Counted from the first letter of the stretch, positions 48,388-58,632 are shown. The stretch: DNA of 64,000 bases from Cognatiluteimonas profundi (GCF_009792795.1 NZ_VKHQ01000001.1:62001-126000), one strand, 5' to 3'. Numbers and translations: made by a program. The notes: a model not told the origin generated them from the sequence alone.

Positions 48388-49166
48388 CAATACCCTCGCT
48401 GCCAGGTCGCATCGTAAGCCTGGCGCAGGCGCGCGTAATCGCGCTGCAACGACGCTGGCGGCGTCGGACCATGCAGCTTGCGCAGGGACCGGTACAGCCG
48501 CGCAAGGTTGCCCTCGCGCCATCGCGTCGCGGGAATGCGCAGCCGGCAACGGTCGAAATCGATCAGCCAGCCTTGTCCCGTGGGCCCGAACAGGATGTTG
48601 TGCGCGTTGAGGTCGGCGTGGTCGAGGCCGACGCGATGGAAGCGTGCGACCAGGCGTCCGGTTTCCTCCCATGGCGCATCCGAACCGGCCACCAGCGCGC
48701 GCTCGGCGAACGAATGCACGCCCTCGAGGCGCTCGAGCAGGATGGCTGCGCGGTAGCCCTGACCCGCACGTCGGTAGCACGCGGCCAGGGGCCTTGGCAC
48801 CGGCAGACCCATGCCGTGCAACTCCCGGGTCAAACGGAATTCCTCGAAGCTGCGGACGCGGTTCGCGCCTTGCCAGAGGTAGGTATCGCGGCTGACGTGC
48901 GCCGCCCAGCCACCGCGAAGGTAGTGGCGAAGCACCATCGCACCATTGGGCGCGTCGATGAACCAGGCGCCGCCGCGACCGCCGACGGCCACCGGACGCG
49001 CGTGTTCGCCCCAATACGCAGGCCAGAACCATTCGGGCTCGACTTGCCGCGCGTGCCGGGTATCGAACAGAATCGCCCCGTACCGCTTGCCGTGGCCGCC
49101 GTCGCCATGACCTTCCTCTCCATAGCGGAATGGCGTCAGGCTTTCGCTGGCGTCGAATGCGGCCAT
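48387..49166 (-). CDS. kdkA: 3-deoxy-D-manno-octulosonic acid kinase KdkA
   Basis: 259 residues with a protein-kinase-like fold: [16 protein letters not shown], catalytic loop [13 protein letters not shown] (D185) and metal aspartate in LIDFDRCRL (D203). It phosphorylates KDO of the LPS inner core, as in Haemophilus, Vibrio and Xanthomonas, where lipid A carries a single KDO. Divergent from the GT9 gene with only 21 bases between starts. Confidence 0.92.
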   Translation of the reverse strand: MAAFDASESLTPFRYGEEGHGDGGHGKRYGAILFDTRHARQVEPEWFWPAYWGEHARPVAVGGRGGAWFIDAPNGAMVLRHYLRGGWAAHVSRDTYLWQGANRVRSFEEFRLTRELHGMGLPVPRPLAACYRRAGQGYRAAILLERLEGVHSFAERALVAGSDAPWEETGRLVARFHRVGLDHADLNAHNILFGPTGQGWLIDFDRCRLRIPATRWREGNLARLYRSLRKLHGPTPPASLQRDYARLRQAYDATWQRGY

Positions 49167-49187
49167 CCACCGAGTCTAGCAAGCCAC

Positions 49188-50264
49188 GTGAGCAATCCCG
49201 TCCGGTACGACCCGCCCTTCCCGACCGGATCGATCTGCCTGTTGCGGCTTTCGGCCCTTGGCGACGTCACCCACGTGCTGCCGCTGGTGCACACGCTGCA
49301 GCGGGCGTGGCCGCAGGTGTCGCTGGCCTGGGTCATCGGCACCGCAGAGCACCGATTGCTCGAAGGCCTGCAGGGCGTGCGCTTCATCCCCTATGACAAG
49401 CGGACAGGCCTTGCCGGGATGCTGGCGCTGCGCCGGCAACTGAAGGGCGAGCGTTTCGGCGCGCTGTTGCAGATGCAGGTGGCCGCGCGCGCCAACCTGC
49501 TCTCCGCGTGCATCCCGGCGCAGCGACGCATCGGCTATGACGCCGCACGGGCAAAGGATCTGCACGGCCTGTTCGTCAACGAGCGCATCCCCGATCGTCC
49601 CGGCATCCACGTGCTGGATGCGATCGGCAGTTTCTGCGAGCCGCTTGGACTCAAGCAGACACAGGTGCGGTGGAACCTGCCGGTTCCCGACGCCGCCCGC
49701 GACTGGGCCGCGCGGCAATGGACCGGCGACAGGCCGACGCTGGTGATCTCGCCCTGCTCCAGCCATGTCGTCAGGAACTGGCGCGCCGACCGCTACGCGG
49801 CGGTCGCCGACCATGCCGCCGCGCAGGGTTGGCGTGTCGTGCTGTGCGGTGGCCGCAGCCAGCTCGAACGCGACACCACCGACGCCATCCTCGCCGCGAT
49901 GTCCTCCGCGGCGCTGGACCTGGTCGGCAAGGACACGTTGAAGCAACTCCCCGCCCTGCTCGAACGCGCCGACCTGGTGCTGACGCCCGACTCGGGGCCG
50001 ATGCACATCGCCAATGCCATGGGCACCACGGTGCTGGGGCTGCACGCCGCGAGCAATCCGGCGCGCAGCGGGCCGTATTCGGATCGGCGCTACTGCGTGG
50101 ATCGCTACGACGACGCCGCGCGCCGGTACCTGGGAAAGCCGGCTGGCGAACTCAGGTGGGGCACCAAGATCGAGCGCGAAGGCGTGATGGACCTGGTGAC
50201 CGTCGCCGATGCGATCGCGGCATTCGAGCGCTTCAGGCTGCAGCGCGGCCCGACAAGCGGCTGA
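49188..50264 (+). CDS. Family 9 glycosyltransferase, heptosyltransferase type
   Basis: 358 residues from GTG at 49188. N-terminal Rossmann fold ICLLRLSALGDVTHVLPLVH, and C-terminal nucleotide-sugar domain with SPCSSHVVRNWRADRYAAVA, LVLTPDSGPMHIANAMGTTV and LGLHAASNPARSGPYSDR. Probably adds heptose or a related sugar to the LPS core next to the KDO phosphorylated by KdkA. The exact acceptor (WaaC- or WaaF-like) is not determined. Its stop abuts the convergent DUF6165 stop. Confidence 0.88.
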   Translation: MSNPVRYDPPFPTGSICLLRLSALGDVTHVLPLVHTLQRAWPQVSLAWVIGTAEHRLLEGLQGVRFIPYDKRTGLAGMLALRRQLKGERFGALLQMQVAARANLLSACIPAQRRIGYDAARAKDLHGLFVNERIPDRPGIHVLDAIGSFCEPLGLKQTQVRWNLPVPDAARDWAARQWTGDRPTLVISPCSSHVVRNWRADRYAAVADHAAAQGWRVVLCGGRSQLERDTTDAILAAMSSAALDLVGKDTLKQLPALLERADLVLTPDSGPMHIANAMGTTVLGLHAASNPARSGPYSDRRYCVDRYDDAARRYLGKPAGELRWGTKIEREGVMDLVTVADAIAAFERFRLQRGPTSG

Positions 50265-50666
50265 TCAGCGCGCGCTTCCGTAATCCTGGTACGACTTCTC
50301 CTCGACATAGGTCGAGCCGAGCGCCAGGTTGATGTCCTTCTTGATGCGCGCCCGCGTGTCGTTCTCGAAATACACGCTGCGCGCAAGCTGCACGAAGGCG
50401 TCATCGAACTGCTGCGCCTTTTCCTTGACGCGGATGTCGTCCTCGATGTCCCACAGGCGCTCGTTGACCGCCTTGAGTTGCGCGCGCAGACCGACGACGT
50501 CGCCGCCAGCGGCCGGATGCGCCATCCAGATTGCCTCGAGCGCGGAGAGCTCGTGCCGGACATTGGCCAGCTTGGCGCCGTCGGTCATGCGCTCGGACTT
50601 GATCTGGAGGATGGAGATCTTGTCCAGCAGTTCGCCGAAGGACACCGGAACGAGGATTTCGGACAT
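50265..50666 (-). CDS. DUF6165 family protein
   Basis: 133 residues, helical: it begins MSEILVPVSFGELLDKISIL and has a long charged coiled coil in the middle (SALEAIWMAHPAAG, AQLKAVNERLWDIEDDIRVK). This small family is often found among LPS or glycosyltransferase genes; no function is known to me. ATG at 50666 is the family start rather than 50729. The stop codon directly abuts that of the GT9 gene. Confidence 0.82.
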   Translation of the reverse strand: MSEILVPVSFGELLDKISILQIKSERMTDGAKLANVRHELSALEAIWMAHPAAGGDVVGLRAQLKAVNERLWDIEDDIRVKEKAQQFDDAFVQLARSVYFENDTRARIKKDINLALGSTYVEEKSYQDYGSAR

Positions 50667-50799
50667 CGGATATCCAGTCGACACTGCGGAATGCGGCAGT
50701 TTAGCGGCAGCGCGGCCGATATGCCCCATCCGTGCGCGTCGTCGGCAGCAGCGGCCGGGGAACCCGGCGCGATGCGTTGATGGAATCGGTGCAACCGGA

Positions 50800-50889
<90 letters not shown>

Positions 50890-51090
50890 GAAGGTGTGCT
50901 GCATCCCTTCCGGTGGTCCCGGGAAGGGCCGCAGATGATACGGGGGTACGCACCTGACGCACAAGACTGCCGATGTGGCGCCCTGCCTGCGATCGGGAGC
51001 CAATCTGTTTGCCTCGCGGCCGCCCGGCCATGAAGATGACGTTCGCTCCACAGAGACACACCACATGACATCACCGGCATTGACCGACCC

Positions 51091-51795
51091 ATGATCGAAT
51101 TCGGACACCTGACCCATGTCGGCCTGCGGCGCGAGCTGAACGAAGACACCTATTACGGCGACAGCGACCTGGGCCTGTGGCTCGTCGCCGACGGCATGGG
51201 TGGCCACGAATATGGTGAAGTCGCCAGTGCGCTGGCGCGCGAGGCCATCGTCCGCGAGATCCGCCAGGGGACCCCGCTACCCCAGGCCATCCGCATCGCC
51301 GACGAGGAGATCATCCGTGCGTCGCGGCAGCGCAACGACGCGCTGCCGATGGGCACGACGGTCGTGGCGGCCCGGATCAACGGAAACCGCTTCGAAGTCG
51401 CCTGGGTCGGCGACAGCCGGGTCTACCTGTGGCGCGACGGCAAGCTCGCGCAACTGTCGCAGGACCACAGCTATGTGCAGGAACTGATCAGCCAGGGCGC
51501 CATCAGCGTCGAACAGGCGCGCAGCCATCCGCACCGCAATGTCGTGACGCAGGCGCTGGGGGTCACCGACCCGCAGAACCTCAACGTCGAGACGCTGTCC
51601 GGCGAACTCCAGCCGGGCATGCAGCTGTTGCTGTGCAGCGATGGCCTGACCGAAGAGGTCGACGACAGCGGCATTTCACGCGTGCTGGCCCACGACGAGT
51701 GCAGCGCGCAGGAATGCGTCGACGGCCTGGTCGCGGCTGCGCTGGACGGCGGCGGCTCGGACAACGTCACCGTCGTGCTGGTGCGCCGGCACTGA
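51091..51795 (+). CDS. PP2C-type serine/threonine phosphatase
   Basis: 234 residues, catalytic domain only. Metal and catalytic motifs: RRELNEDTYY, LVADGMGGHEYGEVAS, WVGDSRVYLWRDG, LLCSDGLTEEVDD and GGSDNVTVVLV. It removes phosphate from Ser/Thr-phosphorylated proteins using two Mn or Mg ions. No partner kinase is adjacent. The start has no strong ribosome site; about 200 bases separate it from the tRNA-Ser and show nothing else I can support. Confidence 0.93.
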   Translation: MIEFGHLTHVGLRRELNEDTYYGDSDLGLWLVADGMGGHEYGEVASALAREAIVREIRQGTPLPQAIRIADEEIIRASRQRNDALPMGTTVVAARINGNRFEVAWVGDSRVYLWRDGKLAQLSQDHSYVQELISQGAISVEQARSHPHRNVVTQALGVTDPQNLNVETLSGELQPGMQLLLCSDGLTEEVDDSGISRVLAHDECSAQECVDGLVAAALDGGGSDNVTVVLVRRH

Positions 51796-51827
51796 GGTCG
51801 CGATACCGGGATACGGTGCGGCGCCGC

Positions 51828-52535
51828 TCAGGCGCCGATGAGATCCCAGATGCAGACCGCCGCCTTGCCGCGCAGCGACTGCAGTCGCGCCTCGTGGGCG
51901 GCGGCTTCCTCGCCGCTGATATCGATCCGCGGCCGCCTGGCGTGCACGAGGTCGGCGTTGATCGCCACGCTCAACTGCACGCCCTCGTTGGCGGCGCTGG
52001 CGAATCCCAGCTCGCTCTGTCCCGAGGTCAGCGCCAGGTAGGCTTCGGTCAGCAGCTGCGCATCGAGCAATGCGCCGTGCAATTGCCGGTGCGAGCAATC
52101 CACGCCCAGCCGCCGGCACAGCGCGTCCAGCGAATTGCGCTGGCCGGGATAGCGCTGCCGCGCCAGGGCCAGCGAATCCTCCACCCGGCAACGCAGGTGC
52201 AGGCGCCCGTAGTGCGGGCCCAGGCGGGACAGTTCGTGGTCCAGGAAGCCGACGTCGAATGCCGCGTTGTGGATCACCAGTTCGGCGCCGTCGATGAAGT
52301 CGAGGAACTCATCGACGATATCCGCGAACTTCGGCTTGTCGGCGAGGAACTCCCATGACAGGCCGGTGACTTCCTGGGCGCCGGGTTCGAACTCGCGCTC
52401 GGGATTGAGGTAACGCTGGAACGTGCGCCCGGTTGGACGGCGCTCGATCAGTTCGACGCAGCCGATCTCGACCACGCGATTGCCGCGCTCCCAGGACAAT
52501 CCGGTGGTTTCGGTGTCCAGCACGATCTGTCGCAT
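51828..52535 (-). CDS. dnaQ: DNA polymerase III subunit epsilon
   Basis: 235 residues. DEDDh exonuclease motifs: Exo I VLDTETTGL (D7, E9), Exo II IHNAAFDVGF, Exo III HGALLDAQLL. The C-terminal segment that binds the polymerase subunit follows. It proofreads replication errors. One-base overlap with rnhA (TGATG), the conserved dnaQ-rnhA pair. Confidence 0.95.
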   Translation of the reverse strand: MRQIVLDTETTGLSWERGNRVVEIGCVELIERRPTGRTFQRYLNPEREFEPGAQEVTGLSWEFLADKPKFADIVDEFLDFIDGAELVIHNAAFDVGFLDHELSRLGPHYGRLHLRCRVEDSLALARQRYPGQRNSLDALCRRLGVDCSHRQLHGALLDAQLLTEAYLALTSGQSELGFASAANEGVQLSVAINADLVHARRPRIDISGEEAAAHEARLQSLRGKAAVCIWDLIGA

Positions 52536-53032
52536 CAGGCGTCGGTTCCCAGGCTGCTGGCAAGCTTGTATTGGATGGCGGCATCACGCGCCAACTGGTC
52601 GACGCGCTCGTTGTCGGGGTCGCCGTTGTGACCCTTGACCCAGCGCCACTCGATCTTGTGCCGATGCACCGCCGCGTACAGGCGTTCCCACAGGTCGCGA
52701 TTCTTGACCGGGGCGCCGCCGGCCGTGCGCCAGTTGCGGCGGACCCAGTTGGGCAGCCACTCGGTGATGCCCTGCCGCACGTACTGCGAGTCCGTCTGCA
52801 GGATGATGTCGCAGGCCTCGCTGAGTGTCTCCAGCGCCACGATCGCCGCCATCAACTCCATCCGGTTGTTGGTCGTGTGCGCTTCGCCGCCGGTGAGTTC
52901 GCGCTCCTTGCCGCGGTAGCGCAACAGCGCGGCCCAGCCGCCCGGCCCCGGATTGCCCAGGCAGGCGCCGTCGGTATGCACCTCGACGCTCTTCATCGTC
53001 TGGCTGGTCATTGTCTGGCTGGCGGCGGTCAT
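52535..53032 (-). CDS. rnhA: Ribonuclease HI
   Basis: 165 residues if begun at ATG 53032, 153 from ATG 52996. Catalytic acids are D21 ([11 protein letters not shown]), E59 (NNRMEL), D81 (LQTDSQYV) and D145 (NERVD) in the longer numbering. It cleaves RNA in RNA-DNA hybrids. The long start forms an ATGA overlap with the methyltransferase gene; it adds an odd leader [13 protein letters not shown] with three Mets, two of them in repeated SQTM. Either start may be used. Confidence 0.95.
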   Translation of the reverse strand: MTAASQTMTSQTMKSVEVHTDGACLGNPGPGGWAALLRYRGKERELTGGEAHTTNNRMELMAAIVALETLSEACDIILQTDSQYVRQGITEWLPNWVRRNWRTAGGAPVKNRDLWERLYAAVHRHKIEWRWVKGHNGDPDNERVDQLARDAAIQYKLASSLGTDA

Positions 53033-53703
53033 GCGGCCGATACACCGTCGCCCAGGCGCAAGGGCACCTGGGCGCGCAATGGCGTCAGCGGGATCGTGCG
53101 TTTCTCGGCACGCAACCGGTAGGCGGCGCGAAGGCCGAGCCCGTGCTGGCGGGCTTCGATGGGATCCTCGCGCCAGCGCGGACCCATTCCCTCGGACACC
53201 GGATCCGGATCCAGCCCCGCCTGTCGCAACCGCCAGCGCCACGGCATGGGCTCCGACGCGCCGAGACCACTGCCGCTCCAGCGCCACCGGTAGGGCGACA
53301 GCGGGTTCAGCGCGTACAGCCAGCAGCGGCCGCCGGGGATCAGCACGCGGGCACATTCCTCGATGAGCGGATAGCCGGCGCGTCCGGTCGGGGCGACATG
53401 CTGCAGGACGATCGTCGCCACCGATTCGTTGGGCAAGGGCAGCGGCAGCGCGCAGCGCACCGACCCGTTCCAGCCGTCACCGTGGGCGTGAAGGTGCACG
53501 CCATGCCCGTCGACGTCGAGGGCCTGCGCGACCGGCGACAGCCACAGCCAAGGGTGTCCGCGACGCTCACCCAGGGCACTGCGGACGCTGCCCGATTCGC
53601 TGTCCAGCAGGGCCCGTCCGGGGGGCGAATCGAACCATGTCAAGCGGTTACGTGCGGACCCGGCGACTTGACCGGCTGGATGAAGGGGGGGCATGGTCGA
53701 CAT
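53029..53703 (-). CDS. SAM-dependent methyltransferase, YafS-like
   Basis: 224 residues from ATG 53703 (or 221 from 53694). The SAM-binding half is divergent; recognisable parts are [40 protein letters not shown] and SPYRW. This resembles YafS, encoded at the same place (between gloB and rnhA) in E. coli. Substrate unknown. Divergent from gloB by 33 bases, which leaves little promoter room. Confidence 0.8.
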   Translation of the reverse strand: MSTMPPLHPAGQVAGSARNRLTWFDSPPGRALLDSESGSVRSALGERRGHPWLWLSPVAQALDVDGHGVHLHAHGDGWNGSVRCALPLPLPNESVATIVLQHVAPTGRAGYPLIEECARVLIPGGRCWLYALNPLSPYRWRWSGSGLGASEPMPWRWRLRQAGLDPDPVSEGMGPRWREDPIEARQHGLGLRAAYRLRAEKRTIPLTPLRAQVPLRLGDGVSAA

Positions 53704-53736
53704 TCTAGCGGCCCGGTCCGGGCCCGGAGCGACGCA

Positions 53737-54501
53737 ATGCACCTGCAGCCGCTGCCCGCCTTGACCGACAACTACATCTGGACGCTGGCCAGTGGCGAGG
53801 CCGATACGGTCGTCGTCGACCCAGGCGATGCCTCCCCTGTGCTGCAAGCGGCCGACAGCGGCCTGCGGCCAGCGGCCGTGCTGCTGACCCACCACCATCC
53901 GGACCATATCGGCGGCGCTGCCGCGCTGTTGCGCCGCTGGCCGGGCCTGCCCGTCTTCGCCCCGCACGACACCAGGATCGACCTGCCCTGCCATCGGGTG
54001 TCGGAGGGCGACACGGTGGAGGTCACCGGCTGGCGCTTCACGGTGATGGAGGTTCCCGGTCATACGCTCAGCCACATCGCCTATTTCGGCCATGAGGTGG
54101 TGTTCAGCGGCGATACGCTGTTCAGCCTGGGCTGCGGGCGCCTGTTCGAGGGCTCACCCGCCCAGATGCTGGCCTCGCTGGACCGGTTGGCCGCGCTGCC
54201 GCCCGCCACCCGCGTCTGCTGCGGCCACGAATACACGGTGGCCAACGCCGCTTTCGCCCGGACGGTCGAGCCCGGGAATCCGGTGCTGGCCGAACGGGCC
54301 GAGGCTGCCCAGGCCCTGCGACGCGCGGGCCGGCCGACCCTTCCCAGCCTGATGGGCGACGAACTGGCCGCAAACCCATTCCTGCGCGTCGATATCCCGG
54401 ACGTTCGTGCCGCGATTACCAGCCGACTGGGTCGCGAGCCCGACGACCGCGCCGAGACGTTCGCCGAGCTGAGGCGCTGGAAGGACGGGTTTGTCGCATG
54501 A
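53737..54501 (+). CDS. gloB: Hydroxyacylglutathione hydrolase (glyoxalase II)
   Basis: 254 residues. Binuclear metal motif THHHPDHIGG (51-60), with further ligands in PGHTLSHIAYF, FSGDTLFSLGCGRLFEGSP and CCGHEYT. It hydrolyses S-lactoylglutathione to lactate and glutathione in methylglyoxal detoxification. GGAG lies eight bases before ATG. ATGA overlap with mltD. Confidence 0.95.
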   Translation: MHLQPLPALTDNYIWTLASGEADTVVVDPGDASPVLQAADSGLRPAAVLLTHHHPDHIGGAAALLRRWPGLPVFAPHDTRIDLPCHRVSEGDTVEVTGWRFTVMEVPGHTLSHIAYFGHEVVFSGDTLFSLGCGRLFEGSPAQMLASLDRLAALPPATRVCCGHEYTVANAAFARTVEPGNPVLAERAEAAQALRRAGRPTLPSLMGDELAANPFLRVDIPDVRAAITSRLGREPDDRAETFAELRRWKDGFVA

Positions 54502-55649
54502 ACGCGTCTTGCCGCCGCCTCCTGCCCGTCGTCGTGTTGTTGCTGGCTGCCAAGCCTGCCTGGTCGCAACAGCCCACTCCCGCCGCCACCCGCAGCGGCG
54601 GTGACATCTACGCGCAGTTCCGCGCGGGGCTGGCCGATCCCCATTGCGATCATGGCGGCAGCTCCCGCTGGCGTGGCCATTTCGCCGCCGCACCCGCCCG
54701 CCTCGCTGCGCCGAGCAGTGACGTGATGCCGCTGTTCGGTTATGTCGTCGATGCGGTCCGCGCCGCTGGCTTGCCCACCGAATACGCGCTGATCCCGTTC
54801 GTGGAAAGCGGATACAAGCCCGGCGCACGCAGCGCCGGCGGGCCGGCCGGGCTGTGGCAGATGATTGCCGTCACCGCGCGCGACCACGCCGTTCCGATCC
54901 GCGCCGGATACGACGGCCGGCTCTCGCCGGTGGACTCGACGCGGGCAGCGGTGCGTTACCTCAAGACCCTGCACGGCATGTTCGCCGGCGACTGGCGACT
55001 GGCCGTGATGGCCTACAACGCAGGCGAATACCGGGTTTTCAGTGCGCTGCGGCAAAGTGGCCAGGTCGCGCGCAGCGCCGACCCCGAAAAACTCACCAGC
55101 CTCTCCGGCATCACCCGTGCATACGTGCGCAAGCTGCATGCGCTGTCCTGCCTGTTCGACCAGGCCGATGACGACAATGCGTGGTTGCAGGCACTGGATC
55201 GGCCGGTACCCATCCTCAGGGCCATCGCCGTTCCGCCCGGCACCACCAGCCTGCGCGCCTGGTCCGCCGTCAACGGATGGGACTCGGCCCAGATGCAGCG
55301 CCTCAACCCGGCCTTTGCCGACGGGCGCATCGCCTCGGCAGGCCATCCAGACATCCTCGCCCCCGCAGCAAGCACGTCGCCTGCCATGGGGGCTCCTGCC
55401 GGGCGCGACGGCGACGCAGGCTCCGCAGCTGCGCCCGACGCGGACAAGGCCACCCCGGTCGCGGCGATGGCAACTGCCGACAGTCCCGCGCGGCGCACGC
55501 ATCGCGTCAGTCGTGGCGATTCGCTGCAGCGCATCGCGAAGCGCTACAAGGTCCGGCTGGGCGACCTGCTGCTGCTCAACGGCCTCGCCAGCCGCAGCGT
55601 GCTGCGTCCAGGCATGGTGCTGAAACTCGACGCCGCGCCCGGCGAGTAG
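54498..55649 (+). CDS. mltD: Lytic murein transglycosylase with LysM domain (MltD-like)
   Basis: 383 residues. Signal peptide (about 1-23). GH23/SLT domain with catalytic glutamate E103 in [20 protein letters not shown] then LWQMIAVTA, and [13 protein letters not shown] Pro/Ala-rich linker leads to one C-terminal LysM repeat (about 334-379: [18 protein letters not shown]). It cleaves peptidoglycan in the periplasm. No lipobox is obvious. ATGA overlap with gloB; E. coli has the same mltD-gloB neighbourhood. Confidence 0.9.
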   Translation: MNASCRRLLPVVVLLLAAKPAWSQQPTPAATRSGGDIYAQFRAGLADPHCDHGGSSRWRGHFAAAPARLAAPSSDVMPLFGYVVDAVRAAGLPTEYALIPFVESGYKPGARSAGGPAGLWQMIAVTARDHAVPIRAGYDGRLSPVDSTRAAVRYLKTLHGMFAGDWRLAVMAYNAGEYRVFSALRQSGQVARSADPEKLTSLSGITRAYVRKLHALSCLFDQADDDNAWLQALDRPVPILRAIAVPPGTTSLRAWSAVNGWDSAQMQRLNPAFADGRIASAGHPDILAPAASTSPAMGAPAGRDGDAGSAAAPDADKATPVAAMATADSPARRTHRVSRGDSLQRIAKRYKVRLGDLLLLNGLASRSVLRPGMVLKLDAAPGE

Positions 55650-55708
55650 CCCGCGACCGCCGCGGCGGGCACACTAGCGGCCTCGTTTCCCGGCACAACG
55701 GATACCCC

Positions 55709-56503
55709 ATGGGATTTTTGCAAGGCAAGCGCGCGTTGATCACCGGTGTCGCCAGCCAGCGCTCCATCGCCAACGGCATCGCCGAGGCCATGCGTCGCGA
55801 AGGCGCGGAACTGGCCTTCACCTACCAGACCGAAAAGCTCCGCTCGCGCGTCGAAGACGCCGCCAGCGAGTACGGATCGGACATCGTCCTGCCGCTGGAC
55901 GTCGCCGACGACGCCCAGATCGAGGCGTGCTTCTCCGAACTCGGCAAGCGATGGGACGGCCTGGATATCCTGGTCCACTCGATCGGGTTCGCGCCACGCG
56001 AGGCGATCGAAGGCGCCTACCTGGATGGATTGACCCGCGAGAATTTCCGGATTGCCCACGACATTTCCGCATATTCGCTCTCGGCACTGGCCAAGGCGGC
56101 ACGCCCGATGATGGCCGGGCGCAACGGCAGCATCCTGACGCTGAGCTACCTGGGCGCGGAGCGCGCGCTGGCCAACTACAACGTGATGGGCGTGGCCAAG
56201 GCCGCGCTGGAAGCCAGCGTGCGTTACCTGGCGCTCAACCTCGGCCCGGAAGGCACGCGCGTCAACGCGATCTCCGCAGGGCCGATCAAGACGCTGGCCG
56301 CGGCCGGCATCGCGAACTTCCGCAAGATGCTGGGCCACTTCGAGGAATACGCGCCGCTGCACCGCAGCGTCACCATCGAGGACGTCGGCAATGTCGCCGC
56401 GTTCCTGTGTTCGGACCTGGCCGCCGGAATCACCGGCGAGGTCACCCATGTCGATGCGGGTTACAACATCCTCGGCATGACCGGGATCGGCGAGACGCAC
56501 TGA
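55709..56503 (+). CDS. fabI: Enoyl-[acyl-carrier-protein] reductase (NADH)
   Basis: 264 residues. FabI-type NAD loop [23 protein letters not shown], catalytic Y157 and K164 ([14 protein letters not shown]) with Y147, and [10 protein letters not shown]. It reduces enoyl-ACP in the last step of each elongation cycle; family target of triclosan-type inhibitors. A monocistronic unit: about 60 bases after mltD and followed by a strong terminator. Confidence 0.96.
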   Translation: MGFLQGKRALITGVASQRSIANGIAEAMRREGAELAFTYQTEKLRSRVEDAASEYGSDIVLPLDVADDAQIEACFSELGKRWDGLDILVHSIGFAPREAIEGAYLDGLTRENFRIAHDISAYSLSALAKAARPMMAGRNGSILTLSYLGAERALANYNVMGVAKAALEASVRYLALNLGPEGTRVNAISAGPIKTLAAAGIANFRKMLGHFEEYAPLHRSVTIEDVGNVAAFLCSDLAAGITGEVTHVDAGYNILGMTGIGETH

Positions 56504-56527
56504 CCGTCGACCAGGATGCAGCCCAAC

Positions 56528-56555
56528 AAAAAGCCCGGCAATCGCCGGGCTTTTT
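56528..56555. terminator. Bidirectional Rho-independent terminator between fabI and ppiD
   Basis: Stem GCCCGGC/GCCGGGC (56533-56539 with 56544-56550), loop AATC, flanked by A5 on the left (56528-56532) and T5 on the right (56551-56555). It can end fabI transcription on the plus strand and ppiD on the minus strand. Confidence 0.93.
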
Positions 56556-56576
56556 GTTGATGCGCTCGCCGCCGGC

Positions 56577-58556
56577 TCAGAGGCGATCCTCGGCGATCGT
56601 CACCACCGTGCGCTTGCGGAGCGCCTTGACCAGGCCTTCGACATCATCGGCGCCGGCCATCTCGGAGAGCTGCTGCTGGAGCGACGCCTTCTGGTCCGCG
56701 GAGGCTTCGGCCGGATCGCCGGGAATGACCTTGCTCACGGCAAAGACCACGGCGCGACCGTCTGCCAGGATCGTCTTGCCGGGCGAGACCTTGCCCGGTG
56801 CCGGCGGCGGCACGTTGAAGATCGCATCGGCCGTCAGCTTGTCCGGAACGGGCGCGCCCCTCGGTACGGCGGGGACATCGCTGGCCGCCAGGTGTTGCGC
56901 GGCGGCCAGTTCCTTCAACGGCATCCCGGCACGGACCTGTGCCACCAGCTTGTCGGCGATGGCTGCCTGCGCCTTGGCCGCACGGTCGCCGCGGATCGAG
57001 GCGATGACACGCTGGCTGACCTGCGCCAGCGGCAGCTGGTGCGCCTGGGTGTGCTGCGCCACGCGGATCAGCACGCTGTGGTTGGGCCCCAGTTCGATGG
57101 GATCGCTGACGGTGCCGTCCTCGATCATCGATTCGGAAAACGCGACACGCTGCAGGGCGAGGTTCGCCGCGATGCCCGTGCCCTGGCCACGCGCGAACGG
57201 CCCGATCGTCTGCACCGGCAGGTTGGCCAGGCGCGCGGCCGGCACCAGGGTGGTCGGGTTCTTGTTGATCTGGTCGACCAGCTTGCCAGTGAGGTCATTG
57301 AAGACCCGGTCGCGGTCCGCATCGGCCTGTTCGCGCGCCAGCTGCTCGCGCACCTGCTCGAAGGGCACCTGCTTGCCCGCCTTGATCTCGCGCAGCTGGA
57401 TGACGTGCCAGCCGAATTCGGTCTTCACCGGCCCCCGGATCTCGCCGGCCTGCATGGCGTACAAGGCATCCTCGAAGGGCTTGACCATCACGTCCTTCGC
57501 CACCCAGCCCAGGTCGCCGCCTGCGGCTTTTGATCCGGTGTCATCGGAATTGGCGCGCGCCAGTGCGGCGAAATCCGCACCCGGCTGCCGTGCCTGCTGG
57601 GCCAATGCCGCCGCCTTTGCCTCGGCCGCCTTCTGCTCGGCGGCGCTTGCCTTCGGATCGACCTTGATCAGGATGTGGGACGCCAGGCGCTGCTCCGGTT
57701 CACTGAAACGCGACTTTTCCTGCACATAGCGCTGGCGCAGCGCGTCGTCGTCAGCGGCGGCGGTGGCTGCAGGCAATGTCGCCCCGTTGATCTCCACATA
57801 CTCCAGCGACACCGTTTCCGGCACGCGGTAGTCGGCGGCATGGCTGTCGTACCACTTCTGGATATCCACTGCGCTGACCGGACCGGCATCGGGCGGTGGC
57901 GGTGGCAGCATGGCGAAGCTCACGTCGCGCTTCTCGCCGAGCAGCCTGAGAAGGCGCTGCAACTCCGAGGGGGTGACGAATGCGGTCTCGGCGACTGCCG
58001 CCGGGATCATCGATTGCTGCAGGCTGTCGCGCACTTCCTGCTCGAATTGCCGCGGCGTGCGCGACGGCGCCTGCGAGGTCAGTGCGAGCTGGTAGCGCTG
58101 CGGATTGAACTTGCCATCGACCTGGAAGGCCGGGATCTTTTCGATCTCGCGGCGCACCTGCGCGTCGCCGACCGCAACGCCGGCCCGCGCCGCCGTCATC
58201 GCCAGCACGCGCTGGTCGACCAGCGTGTCGAGCACCTTGCGCTTGTTACCGATGCTTTCGAACTCGCGCGGATCGAACTGCTCGCCCTGCTGCTGCCGTT
58301 GTTGCTGGCGTGATCGCTCGAACGCCGCGCGGAAATCCTCGGCGCTGATCTCGTCGCGCTGCCAGAGCATGGTCAACGGCCACATCGCCGGGGCCGACGG
58401 CCACCAGGTCGGCGGCGCCTCGATCTTGGCGGCGAACGTGTCGTTGCGCTGGAACAGGTACTGCTCCATCCCGAAGAAGGCGAATGGGACCACCAGCAGG
58501 CCGAGAATGGCGGTGGCGATCCAGCCGGATGTCTTGTCGCGGAGAGACTGCAGCAT
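56577..58556 (-). CDS. ppiD: Peptidyl-prolyl isomerase PpiD (SurA N-terminal and parvulin domains)
   Basis: 659 residues. One N-terminal membrane anchor (about 12-32), SurA-like N domain, a parvulin domain at about 285-390 (SHILIKVDP, GGDLGWVAKDVMVKPFEDAL, TEFGWHVIQLRE), and a long C-terminal domain. It is an inner-membrane-anchored periplasmic chaperone near the translocon. The anchor is followed by a Trp/Pro-rich insert (APPTWWPSAPAMWP), which I believe is a xanthomonad feature. Its place beside hup-lon-clpX is conserved. Confidence 0.93.
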   Translation of the reverse strand: MLQSLRDKTSGWIATAILGLLVVPFAFFGMEQYLFQRNDTFAAKIEAPPTWWPSAPAMWPLTMLWQRDEISAEDFRAAFERSRQQQRQQQGEQFDPREFESIGNKRKVLDTLVDQRVLAMTAARAGVAVGDAQVRREIEKIPAFQVDGKFNPQRYQLALTSQAPSRTPRQFEQEVRDSLQQSMIPAAVAETAFVTPSELQRLLRLLGEKRDVSFAMLPPPPPDAGPVSAVDIQKWYDSHAADYRVPETVSLEYVEINGATLPAATAAADDDALRQRYVQEKSRFSEPEQRLASHILIKVDPKASAAEQKAAEAKAAALAQQARQPGADFAALARANSDDTGSKAAGGDLGWVAKDVMVKPFEDALYAMQAGEIRGPVKTEFGWHVIQLREIKAGKQVPFEQVREQLAREQADADRDRVFNDLTGKLVDQINKNPTTLVPAARLANLPVQTIGPFARGQGTGIAANLALQRVAFSESMIEDGTVSDPIELGPNHSVLIRVAQHTQAHQLPLAQVSQRVIASIRGDRAAKAQAAIADKLVAQVRAGMPLKELAAAQHLAASDVPAVPRGAPVPDKLTADAIFNVPPPAPGKVSPGKTILADGRAVVFAVSKVIPGDPAEASADQKASLQQQLSEMAGADDVEGLVKALRKRTVVTIAEDRL

Positions 58557-58632
58557 CGGGAAAGGGACTTGCGTTGGGCGAAGCCGCGCAGTTTAGCGCG
58601 CTTCAAGCCGCTGTCGCGCCGGGCGGCGGCCC

